Part shown: positions 1 through 7,027 of the stretch, piece by piece
Layout of the letters: each line of letters starts with the position of its first letter
Numbering within the stretch: position 1 is the stretch's first letter
Source of the DNA: JACCUZ01 sp038246575
Lineage (GTDB): Bacteria > Actinomycetota > Actinomycetes > JACCUZ01
NCBI GenBank assembly: GCA_038246575.1
Contig: JBBRVU010000036.1
Coordinates: 1 to 27,580 of the forward strand
Reading direction: 5' to 3'
Length of the DNA stretch: 27,580 nt
Position numbers and translations under genes: made by a program
Notes under the pieces: model-generated
Told to the model about the DNA's origin: nothing
The model's database searches: none
The model's input: only the letters and a program-made list of their open reading frames with translations

Positions 1-1620
1 CCGGATGTCCGAGACCAGCCTGTCGTGCTCCGAGTGGAACACCTGGTGGACCGCCGTCAGGCCGATGTTCTCGTTCGACCGGCCGTCACCTGCCAGGAAG
101 TGGGCGTCGAGCATCTCGTCGTCGTAGGTGCCGGGCTCCTGCACACCGCCGAGACCGGTGATCTCGCTGTCCGAGTCCGGCGTCAGCGCCGGCCGGGCCG
201 GGTTGGGACCCTGGGCCGGGACTGCCTGGGTGGGCACCGCGTTGTGCGCGATGTCGTCCAGGAAGGCGGCACCCATGCGGACGACGTCCGCGGGGATGGC
301 CAGTCCGCCACCCGCGCGGTTGCCCTCCACGAACACGTCGTCGGCCGTCATCGGCTTGCCGTCGGGGCCTTCGGTCACCAGCATCGGCAGGCCGCGAGCC
401 GCGCCGCGGGCGAAGTTGCCGTATGCGTCGGTCACGAGCATCGGGATGTCGAAGACGTCCCGGTCAGCGAGCTTGATGCCGAGCACGGTGGCGGCGTTGG
501 ACTTCACGAACGCCCAGGTCGGCATGCCGCCGTCGGCGGTGCTCAACAGCTTTCCGGTGTCGGTGGGACTGCCAGCGACGTCGATGTAGTCACGAAGGAA
601 CACCTGGTGCGACGGGACAGACGTGTAGGTCTGGGACTGGTCGACGAAAGGAGTGTCAGTGTTGACACCGTCCTTGACGTCGTCCGCGGTGCCGAGCACA
701 CCGTCTGGACCCGGCAGGTTCTCGGTCCGGGTGAGCGCCATGAACCTGGCGTTGGGGCCGGGCTCGTCGCCGGTGCCGGGGATCCCGTCGATGCCATCGA
801 GCAGCGGGTCGTCGTCACGCAAGGGCACGAAGACCGCGCCGTGTGACTTCTTGGTGAAGTCCAGGCCGTGGTCGAAGAACTGCCCGAAGAGGGTGAACCA
901 CGAGTTGTAGGGCGGCGAGAGACCGACGTCCGTGGTCACGTTCGGGATGAAGAGGGTCTGGCCCGCGGGGACGCAGTTCTCGGGCACCCCCGGGGACTCG
1001 CACGCCTCGATGCCGGGGTTGCCCTGGGTACGCACCGGGTGCAGGGCGGCTGAGACCGCGGCCGGGTTCGTCACGGTCTGGTCAACGATCAGGTTGCTGA
1101 TGAGCCGGGGCTGCGAGTCCACGACGTTGGTGTTCTTCGAGGCGTAGGTCGTGATCGGTCCGGGAGGCCCGAACGGTCCAGCTGCCTCGGCGTCGCGGAA
1201 GTCCGCCGGCGCGTGCCTCGGGAACGGCTTGTGCGACGCACCGAAGTCGGCGCGCTCGGGCTGGAGGTTGTTGCAGGATCCGTCGACGGTCCGCAGGCCG
1301 TAGGAGAGCAGGGGATTGGGGATCTGGCTCTGTGCCGTCCCCAGCAGCGAGCCGCAAGGCCCCGTCTCTGCAGTCGTGGTCCGCACGTGCCGTTCGGAAA
1401 TCTTGATCTGCTTGAGGATGAAGGCCAGGTCGCTCGGTGTGACGTTGAAGCCCTGACCGATCGGTGCAGGCACGGCCTGCGCCGGTGACGCGAGGCCCCC
1501 GAGGGGAAGCAGCGTGGCTCCCAGCAGCAATGACGAGAGTGCCGAGACAGTCCGACGTACTCTCTTGACGCCTGGCCTCGGCCGGCGCCCGGACCGGTCC
1601 GTGTCGACGAAGTCGCGCAT
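1..1620 (-). CDS. Animal-type heme peroxidase, exported (3' end beyond window)
   Basis: The reverse strand from 1620 to 1 is open for 540 codons and continues past the left edge. The product begins with a basic stretch, a hydrophobic segment and a probable signal peptidase site near residue 49 (SPAQA then VPAP). Residues 246-252 read GQFFDHG, matching the distal heme site of the animal heme peroxidase family (myeloperoxidase Q91, D94, H95), here Q247, D250 and H251. Residues 512-517 (GDGRSN then E) match the myeloperoxidase RSTE segment that carries the catalytic Arg and the ester-linked Glu, here R514 and E517. A TAVHQVFHSEHDRL stretch follows, as expected of the family. The proximal His lies outside the window. 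The spacing between the two motifs is much longer than in myeloperoxidase, as in large bacterial members. A GGGGGA Shine-Dalgarno precedes the ATG. Family knowledge predicts peroxide-dependent oxidation outside the cell; the substrate is unknown. Confidence 0.88.
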   Translation of the reverse strand, partial: MRDFVDTDRSGRRPRPGVKRVRRTVSALSSLLLGATLLPLGGLASPAQAVPAPIGQGFNVTPSDLAFILKQIKISERHVRTTTAETGPCGSLLGTAQSQIPNPLLSYGLRTVDGSCNNLQPERADFGASHKPFPRHAPADFRDAEAAGPFGPPGPITTYASKNTNVVDSQPRLISNLIVDQTVTNPAAVSAALHPVRTQGNPGIEACESPGVPENCVPAGQTLFIPNVTTDVGLSPPYNSWFTLFGQFFDHGLDFTKKSHGAVFVPLRDDDPLLDGIDGIPGTGDEPGPNARFMALTRTENLPGPDGVLGTADDVKDGVNTDTPFVDQSQTYTSVPSHQVFLRDYIDVAGSPTDTGKLLSTADGGMPTWAFVKSNAATVLGIKLADRDVFDIPMLVTDAYGNFARGAARGLPMLVTEGPDGKPMTADDVFVEGNRAGGGLAIPADVVRMGAAFLDDIAHNAVPTQAVPAQGPNPARPALTPDSDSEITGLGGVQEPGTYDDEMLDAHFLAGDGRSNENIGLTAVHQVFHSEHDRLVSDIR

Positions 1621-1668
1621 GTGTCCCCCAGAGCTCAGACGTTTTGGTGTTTGCACAATGAAGACGCC

Positions 1669-1687
1669 ACCTTGGGCAAACCTTGGG
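1669..1687. promoter_or_regulatory. Direct repeat with 11-bp period between peroxidase and SARP genes
   Basis: ACCTTGGG occurs at 1669-1676 and again at 1680-1687, exactly 11 bp apart, about 50-67 bp upstream of the peroxidase start codon. SARP-family regulators are known to bind heptamer-like direct repeats spaced by about one or two helical turns. The repeat is seen directly. Its role as a site for the adjacent SARP is inference. Confidence 0.35.
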
Positions 1688-1785
1688 GACTGCCCGACGA
1701 CACGGGCTGGGCCACCCGGACAGGCGGGCCGCCACCCGATCGGCGCAATCACAACGGAAGTCGGCACTGTCGGAACGGCCCATGG

Positions 1786-1804
1786 TCAACAACGTGGTTG
1801 TTGA
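1786..1804. promoter_or_regulatory. Inverted repeat upstream of the SARP gene
   Basis: TCAACAAC, a GTG centre and GTTGTTGA form perfect 8-bp arms around 3 bp. It lies 65 bp upstream of the proposed SARP start at 1869, in a divergent promoter region, which suits a dimeric repressor operator. No regulator family is assigned. Confidence 0.4.
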
Positions 1805-1816
1805 TGCACTGTTCTC

Positions 1817-1850
1817 CTGGCGCAGATGCGCCAGCTGGCGATGTCGCCAG
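1817..1850. promoter_or_regulatory. Two back-to-back palindromes just before the SARP ribosome-binding site
   Basis: CTGGCGCAGATGCGCCAG (1817-1834, 8-bp arms) abuts CTGGCGATGTCGCCAG (1835-1850, 7-bp arms). Their junction forms a third perfect palindrome, CGCCAGCTGGCG (1829-1840). The block ends 6 bp before the G-run (1856-1862) that probably serves as ribosome-binding site for the ATG at 1869. It could be a double operator or, if transcribed, a leader able to fold as two hairpins or in alternative pairings. Coordinates and symmetry are seen directly; function is inferred. Confidence 0.5.
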
Positions 1851-1868
1851 CGCCTGGGGGGGCAAACG

Positions 1869-2906
1869 ATGCACAAGCGAGTACGAGTGAGCCGTGACCG
1901 GCCTGGGTCGCCTGCGCTGCGGCCGGACAAGCCGTGCATGCGGATCAACGTCTTGGGCGAGACCGAGGTCATCAGCGACGACCGGGTCCTGACAGTCTCA
2001 GGCTTCGGCGGGGTGAAGACTCGTCAGATCCTCGAGATCCTCGTGCTGCACCGACGGCAGTCCCTGTCGAAGGAGCGGCTGGTCGACCTGCTCTGGGAGG
2101 GCCGTCCGCCGCGCGACCACATGGCGACGCTCGAGAGCTACGTGTCCGTCCTGCGTGCTCGGCTGCAGCCCGGAGTTGCTCGCGGGGAGTCGGTCATCGT
2201 CACCGGCCCGGGCAGCTACAGTCTCGACTGCACCCGCGTGTCCGTGGACCTGGACGACTTCGACCGACTCGTCGAGCTGGACAAGGGCCTGTCGGACAAG
2301 GCGGGCCGAGCGCGTCTACTCGAGGCGTTGGCCCTGGTTCGCGGCCCGCTGCTCAGCCACGAGCTCTACGGAGAATGGGCGGCATCGGAGCGCGGGTACA
2401 ACCAGGAACGCGTCATCGACACCTTGGTCCTGGCTGCCGAGCTGAGCATACGGCTGCGGGACTTCGACGTCGCCGTGCGCACGGGGACGGCGGCGCTTCG
2501 CCTCGACCCGCTCGCAGAAGGCGCCTGCCAGGTCGTGATGCGTGCACACTGGGCGGCCGAACGCCCGTCCCAGGCCCTGCGGTGCTACGAGACGTTTCGC
2601 CGCGACGTGCGCGCCGAGATCGGCATCGAGCCCGGCGAGACGACCAGGTCTCTGTTCCTCGCCATCGTGAGCGAAACGCCGTCCAGCGACGCAGACGACC
2701 TGTCCCACGAGCTGGGGGTTCTCGTCGAGGCGGTCGTCGAGCTCCACCACCGGTGCCGTCGGGCGCGGTCGGTCGCCGCCGTCCCGGCTGCCACGAGCCG
2801 GCGCGGGCTAGGAAACGGGCACCCGAAGTCAGCCTCGGAACGGCTCCTCATCGACCTGGTGGCACTTGCCCAGCGCAAGGACAGCGGTCTCACCGCGACT
2901 GCCTAG
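1869..2906 (+). CDS. SARP/BTAD-family transcriptional regulator
   Basis: The protein has 345 residues. Residues 24-120 form an OmpR-like winged-helix DNA-binding domain (INVLGETEV, KTRQILEILVL, SKERLVDLLWEG, LESYVSVLRARL, VTGPGSYSL). Residues 125-269 form the bacterial transcriptional activation (BTAD) helical-repeat domain, with the usual LVRGPLL, LRLDPLAEGA and EIGIEPGE signatures. This is the two-domain layout of small SARPs such as ActII-ORF4/RedD; there is no NB-ARC ATPase as in AfsR. I chose the ATG at 1869 because a run of G lies 6-12 bp upstream; ATG 1938 (residue 24) is a possible shorter start. The last 75 residues are poorly conserved and Arg/Ala-rich. It is divergent from the peroxidase gene, so local control of that gene is plausible. 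SARPs usually activate secondary-metabolite genes, but none are visible here. Confidence 0.88.
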   Translation: MHKRVRVSRDRPGSPALRPDKPCMRINVLGETEVISDDRVLTVSGFGGVKTRQILEILVLHRRQSLSKERLVDLLWEGRPPRDHMATLESYVSVLRARLQPGVARGESVIVTGPGSYSLDCTRVSVDLDDFDRLVELDKGLSDKAGRARLLEALALVRGPLLSHELYGEWAASERGYNQERVIDTLVLAAELSIRLRDFDVAVRTGTAALRLDPLAEGACQVVMRAHWAAERPSQALRCYETFRRDVRAEIGIEPGETTRSLFLAIVSETPSSDADDLSHELGVLVEAVVELHHRCRRARSVAAVPAATSRRGLGNGHPKSASERLLIDLVALAQRKDSGLTATA

Positions 2907-2925
2907 TTCGGCTGATCGCCGGGGC

Positions 2926-3606
2926 TCACCGAGCGGCTGCGGCTGGCCGTGGGATCCGGACGGCGACGAGGTCGTGCGGGTCCCGTCCTGCAGCCAGGCC
3001 GCGCTGCTCGAACTTCGTTCGGGGCCGCCACGGCACGTCGCTGCGGACCTGCAGAGCCGGATGGTCGGCGATGACGTCGTGCCCCAGCTGCGCGTACGCG
3101 GCGATGTCGGTCGCGATGTGAAGGGTCCCGCCGTCCACCAACCGGTCGGCGAGCAGGTCGGCCAACCGCGGAGTCAGCAGCCGGCGCTTCGCGTGCCGGT
3201 TCTTCGGCCACGGGTCGGGGAAGAAGATGCGCACCTCTGTCAGCGACTGCGGGCCCAGCATCTCGGCGAGCAGCAGCCGCGCGTCACCGTCGACGGCGCG
3301 GACATTGGTCAGGCCCCCGGTATCGAGGCCGGAGATCAGCGCCGCATGACCGGGCATGTGCACGTCGACCGCCAGCACGTCACGGCCGGGCTGCGTGGCG
3401 GCCAGCTCGAGCGTCGCCTCACCCATGCCGAAGCCGATCTCGAGCACGACCGGCGCCACCCGGCCGAACAGCGCCGGCAGGTCGAGTGGTGCCCCATCGA
3501 CATCCAGCCCGAATCTGGTCCACAAGCGGGCCAGGGCATCTTCCTGTGTCTGAGTCATCCGCCCGGCCCGCCGCTTGTACGTGCGGACGCCTTCGGTGCG
3601 AGTCAC
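2926..3606 (-). CDS. trmB: tRNA (guanine-N7-)-methyltransferase TrmB
   Basis: TrmB uses S-adenosylmethionine to form m7G46 in the tRNA variable loop. The 226-residue product has the N-terminal VRTYKRRAGRMT segment, the SAM-binding EIGFGMGE loop at 56-63 and the family signature FFPDPWPKNRHAKRR at 128-142, and is full length for the family. Translation starts at GTG 3606-3604, directly after the TAG of the upstream PPK2 gene (3609-3607) with no intervening base. The Shine-Dalgarno-like GAGGG lies inside the PPK2 end, so translational coupling is likely. The 3' end faces the SARP gene, 19 bp away, with no obvious terminator between them. The domain call is confident. Confidence 0.95.
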   Translation of the reverse strand: MTRTEGVRTYKRRAGRMTQTQEDALARLWTRFGLDVDGAPLDLPALFGRVAPVVLEIGFGMGEATLELAATQPGRDVLAVDVHMPGHAALISGLDTGGLTNVRAVDGDARLLLAEMLGPQSLTEVRIFFPDPWPKNRHAKRRLLTPRLADLLADRLVDGGTLHIATDIAAYAQLGHDVIADHPALQVRSDVPWRPRTKFEQRGLAAGRDPHDLVAVRIPRPAAAAR

Positions 3607-4455
3607 CTAGCCCTCGAGCACCCGACGGCGCTCGGCCGCCACGTCGTAGTCGGGCGCGGGGTAGTCCGGCGACATGCCCTCGAGGGCGTCGATCAGCAGC
3701 TGGCTGATAGCCAGGTTGCGGACCCACTTGCGGTCGGCCGGTACGACGAACCAGGGCGCCTGGTCGGTGTTGCAGCGGTTGATCGCGTCGGTGTAGGCGG
3801 CCTGGTACTCCGCCCAGTGACCCCGCTCATCGACGTCGGTCGGGTTGTACTTCCACTGTTTTGTCGGGTCGTCGAGCCGCGCCAGCAGGCGTTCCTGCTG
3901 CTCCTCGAGCGAGATGTGCAGGAAGCACTTCACGATGGTGGTGCCGGAGAGCACGAGTCGCTCCTCGAAGCGGTTGATCGCGTCGTAGCGGCGGCTCCAG
4001 ACGCGCTTGGGCACGAGGTCGTGCACCCGCACGATCCCGACATCCTCGTAGTGCGATCTGTCGAACACCCCGAGGATTCCCGGCCCGGGGAGGGCGTGGC
4101 GGATGCGCCAGAGGAAGTCATGCGCCCTCTCCTCGGCGGTCGGGGCCTTGAAAGCGGTGTACTGGATGCCCATCGGGTCGACGTGGCCCACGACGTGCTT
4201 GGTCGTGCCGCCCTTGCCGGAGGTGTCCATGCCCTGCAGCACCAGCAGGAGGGAGCGCGTCCCGCCGCCCTGCGCCTCGGCGTACAACCGTTCCTGCAGG
4301 TCGCTCAACCGGTCGCCGAGTGAGACGAGGTCCTTCTTCCCCTCGCTCTTCCCGCCCGAGAACCCCAGGTCGCTGCCCGGGTCGATAGCCGTCAGGTCGA
4401 CGCCCGTCGGGGGGACGCGGAGCAGGTCACGGACTGCGGGCTTGGGCACGGGCAA
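3607..4455 (-). CDS. PPK2-family polyphosphate kinase / polyP:nucleotide phosphotransferase
   Basis: The 282-residue protein belongs to the PPK2 family, which moves phosphate between polyphosphate and nucleoside mono- or diphosphates. The P-loop is GMDTSGKGG at 75-83 and the lid/Walker B region is FDRSHYEDV at 131-139; PMGIQYTAFKAPTAEE and QWKYNPTDVDER are further family signatures. It is a single-domain PPK2 of normal length. Whether it favours AMP, ADP or both cannot be decided here, so no class is assigned. The start is TTG 4455 with GAAGGA just upstream; GTG 4449 is an alternative. The gene is divergent from the amidase operon and abuts trmB downstream, which suggests co-transcription. 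Confidence 0.92.
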   Translation of the reverse strand: MPVPKPAVRDLLRVPPTGVDLTAIDPGSDLGFSGGKSEGKKDLVSLGDRLSDLQERLYAEAQGGGTRSLLLVLQGMDTSGKGGTTKHVVGHVDPMGIQYTAFKAPTAEERAHDFLWRIRHALPGPGILGVFDRSHYEDVGIVRVHDLVPKRVWSRRYDAINRFEERLVLSGTTIVKCFLHISLEEQQERLLARLDDPTKQWKYNPTDVDERGHWAEYQAAYTDAINRCNTDQAPWFVVPADRKWVRNLAISQLLIDALEGMSPDYPAPDYDVAAERRRVLEG

Positions 4456-4517
4456 CGGCTTCCTTCGGCTGTGGGCACGCTGCTGGCGGGCCGGCGAAGC
4501 CTCCAGGGTCTCCTCTC

Positions 4518-4543
4518 AGGCCGATCGGGGGCAAGATCGGCCT
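4518..4543. promoter_or_regulatory. Inverted repeat in the PPK2/amidase divergent promoter region
   Basis: AGGCCGATC (4518-4526) and GATCGGCCT (4535-4543) are perfect 9-bp arms around an 8-bp GC-rich centre. The site lies 53-78 bp upstream of the amidase start codon and 63-88 bp upstream of the PPK2 start, within the 140-bp divergent gap. It may be an operator for either gene or an RNA hairpin in a leader. Confidence 0.4.
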
Positions 4544-4595
4544 CTGGGACCGCCCTCGCGCTAGCCTGGCGACCAGTCGGCTCGGGGAGGACTGG

Positions 4596-5519
4596 ATGAA
4601 GGCGTTCACGGTTGCGGCGGTGCAGGTGGCGCCGCTCCCGGGACCCCTGACGGCCGAGTCGATCAAGGGCAACCTGGACAAGGCGGCCGACTGGGTCACC
4701 CGCGCTGTCGAGGCGACGGGAGCCGAGCTGGTGGTGCTGCCGGAATCGGTGACCACTGGTTTCACCCCCGGGGTCGGCCCTGACGCGCTGTGGGACCTCG
4801 TGTCCGAGGTTCCGGGCCCGGTGATCGAGCCCCTGCAGGAGACGGCCCGCCGGCTCGGCGTCCATGTCGTCGTCGGCACCTACGAGCGTGGCAACGGGCG
4901 AGGGACGGTGCACAACGCCTCGGTGCTGCTCGGGCGGGGCGGCGAGGTTGCGGGCGTCTATCGCAAGACGCATCCCTTCTGCACGGAGATGCGCTCCAAG
5001 GGCGGCTGGGTGGTCCCGGGAGACGAGGTCAGCGTCGTCGAGACCGACCTCGGCCGGATCGGGCAGATCATCTGCTTCGACGGCGACTATCCCGAGCTGT
5101 CGCGGATCACGGCGGTGCGTGGAGCCGAGGTGATCGTGCGGCCGTCCGCCCTGCTGCGCTCCGCCGACATCTGGGAGCTGACCAACCGGGCCCGCGCCTA
5201 CGACAATCACGTGTTCCTCGTCGGCACCAACGCCACCGGCACCGATCCCGGAGGCGTCATCTACTTCGGAAACTCGATGGTGGTCAGCCCGGTCGCCGAG
5301 GTGGTGGCTCGCGCGGCCAGCCACGAGTGCTGGATCTCGGCCCGGCTGGACCCCGCCACGGCGATGGCCTCCCTGACTCCGGGTTCCAGCGTGCCGCAGG
5401 TCTTCGACCACCTGGCCGACCGCAACCTCGACCTCATCCGGCGCTACGCCGACGACCTCGTCCGCCCGGCGGCGACCTCGTTCCCGCACCCGGAGCCGCA
5501 CGGGCAGGTCGTCGACTGA
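4596..5519 (+). CDS. Carbon-nitrogen hydrolase (nitrilase superfamily amidase)
   Basis: The 307-residue protein is a nitrilase-superfamily hydrolase with the complete Glu-Lys-Cys triad: E50 in VVLPES, K124 in YRKTHPF and C160 in IICFDGDYPE. The DGDYPE and RGAEVIVRPSA segments resemble the aliphatic amidase/formamidase branch more than cyanide-type nitrilases, though an N-carbamoyl hydrolase role cannot be excluded. It is cytoplasmic, with no signal peptide. GGGGAGGA sits 5 bp before the ATG. It is the first gene of an apparent operon that continues with a diguanylate cyclase (2-bp gap) and HyuA/HyuB. The context suggests that it hydrolyses the amide or carbamoyl product of HyuAB. The substrate is unknown. 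Confidence 0.87.
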   Translation: MKAFTVAAVQVAPLPGPLTAESIKGNLDKAADWVTRAVEATGAELVVLPESVTTGFTPGVGPDALWDLVSEVPGPVIEPLQETARRLGVHVVVGTYERGNGRGTVHNASVLLGRGGEVAGVYRKTHPFCTEMRSKGGWVVPGDEVSVVETDLGRIGQIICFDGDYPELSRITAVRGAEVIVRPSALLRSADIWELTNRARAYDNHVFLVGTNATGTDPGGVIYFGNSMVVSPVAEVVARAASHECWISARLDPATAMASLTPGSSVPQVFDHLADRNLDLIRRYADDLVRPAATSFPHPEPHGQVVD

Positions 5520-5521
5520 GC

Positions 5522-6985
5522 ATGACCCGTCCCGACCTCGACGGCGTACGGCGTCGCCTCGCCGCCTGCTCCACGGTCTCGGCTGCTGCCGATGCCGTCA
5601 TGGAGCTGTGCCTGGCCAGCGGGCTGAACCTCCCGAGCATCTACCTCGAGCGAGGCGGACGGCTGCGATGTGTGGCCCAACGGGGCTACTGGCAGGTCTA
5701 CGACGGGCTTGCCCCGGGGGCGGGTGTGCTGGGCTCCACGTTGGTCACGGGTGAGACCCAGGTGGTCCGGGAGACGGGGAGCCGCAGCGACTTCATCCGG
5801 GCGGTTCCCGGCGTCCTGGCGGAGGTGGCGGTGCCGATCAGGGTCGACGGCCGCACTGCCGGCGTGTTCAACGTCGAGTCGCGGACCGCGCTGAGCGTGG
5901 ACGACGTGCAATGGGTGGAGGCGGTGGGTGATGCGTTCGGCCAGCGCCTGGGGGAGCTGGGCGGCCCCCCGCCCGAGGCGCCGGCCGAGCTGCTGGCCAG
6001 GCTCGGCTACGAGCTGGCCTGCCTCGACGACGGCGACGAGGTGGCCAGCCACACGGTGGCCGCCGCGCTCACGGTGGCGGGCATGAGCGGGGGATGCTTG
6101 TTCCTGGGCACGGGCGGCCGGTTGACCGCCGCGCACCATTCCGGTGACTTCGGGCAGATGCTCGCCGGGCTGACGCGGGAGCAGTCCGGTCAGCTGGCCG
6201 AGTACGTCTGCCGGGCAACCTCCAGCTGGGCGGACGGGACGGGTGACGGCGACGGCTTCGAGGCCGCCAGCTTCCTGCGAGAGAACGGCGTCGGCTCCCT
6301 CGTCGTGCTGGCGCTCGTGGCCAAGGGGCGCCGGGAGGGCATCCTCGTCCTTGCCGACGCAGCGCCGCACGCCTCGATCGAGGCGGCGATACCTCTCCTG
6401 GAGCTGCTGGCGAGCACGTCGACGGCCATGGTCGTGTCGGCTCGCACCAGCGCCGCCCTCCAGGTGTCCGAGCGCGACCTGGCCCACCGCGCACGCCACG
6501 ATCCGCTCACCGGTGTCGCCAACCGCAGCAGCCTTCTGGAGGTGATGCGGGCCGCGATGCAGGACGACGTCGTCCGGGCGCGGCTCGTTGTGCTCTTCAT
6601 CGACCTAGACGACTTCAAGGACGTCAACGACCGCCACGGGCACCTCATCGGCGACCAGCTGCTGGTCGTCGTCGCCGACCGGCTGCGCAACGCGGCCCGG
6701 GACGACGACCTGGTCGCGCGGCTCGGTGGGGACGAGTTCGTCATCCTCTGCCGAGCCGTGGAGAGCATCGAGGAGGCCACCGCTGTCAGCGAGCGCATCA
6801 TCGGTCGGCTCGGCGAGCCCTTCGGGCTCGGCGATGTGGCGGCATCCGTCACCGCGTGTATCGGCATCGCCGCCGCCGACGGCTTCGCCTCGCCCGAGCA
6901 GGTGCTCGAGTCCGCGGACCGGGCCATGTACGCGGCCAAGCGATCGGGGACAGGAACCTGGTATCTCGCAGAGGCCTTCGCGTAG
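5522..6985 (+). CDS. GAF-domain diguanylate cyclase (GGDEF)
   Basis: The 487-residue cytosolic protein has an N-terminal GAF domain at about residues 15-140 (IYLERGGRLRCVAQRG through VPIRVDGRTAGVFNVES), a second divergent GAF-like region at about 150-310, and a GGDEF domain at about 325-487. HDPLTGVANRSSL opens the catalytic domain, and GGDEF at 402-406 is intact. An RxxD inhibitory site is present at R393-D396, exactly five residues before GGDEF, so product feedback is expected. No EAL or HD-GYP domain is present, so this is predicted to be a c-di-GMP synthase. The ATG at 5522 follows the amidase stop by 2 bp; the frame stays open upstream but only as antiparallel noise over the amidase. Translation is probably coupled, because no strong Shine-Dalgarno is seen. 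Confidence 0.9.
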   Translation: MTRPDLDGVRRRLAACSTVSAAADAVMELCLASGLNLPSIYLERGGRLRCVAQRGYWQVYDGLAPGAGVLGSTLVTGETQVVRETGSRSDFIRAVPGVLAEVAVPIRVDGRTAGVFNVESRTALSVDDVQWVEAVGDAFGQRLGELGGPPPEAPAELLARLGYELACLDDGDEVASHTVAAALTVAGMSGGCLFLGTGGRLTAAHHSGDFGQMLAGLTREQSGQLAEYVCRATSSWADGTGDGDGFEAASFLRENGVGSLVVLALVAKGRREGILVLADAAPHASIEAAIPLLELLASTSTAMVVSARTSAALQVSERDLAHRARHDPLTGVANRSSLLEVMRAAMQDDVVRARLVVLFIDLDDFKDVNDRHGHLIGDQLLVVVADRLRNAARDDDLVARLGGDEFVILCRAVESIEEATAVSERIIGRLGEPFGLGDVAASVTACIGIAAADGFASPEQVLESADRAMYAAKRSGTGTWYLAEAFA

Positions 6986-7027
6986 CCCAGGGACCCGAGC
7001 CGGCTGCGCAACCGGTTAGATGCTGGC

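Noticed and set aside
25..846. Forward frame opposite the peroxidase gene
   Set aside because: No family motifs and Val/Arg/Gly-rich; the reverse strand encodes a recognisable peroxidase active site.
1683..1868. N-terminal extension of the SARP gene
   Set aside because: It would run through the three inverted repeats and adds non-family sequence; ATG 1869 has a G-rich ribosome-binding site.
2866..4323. Long forward frame opposite trmB and PPK2
   Set aside because: High-GC shadow frame; both reverse-strand genes have full catalytic motifs.
4790..5521. Upstream extension of the GGDEF gene
   Set aside because: It overlaps the amidase gene in another frame with low-complexity Arg/Gly sequence; the GAF domain begins after ATG 5522.
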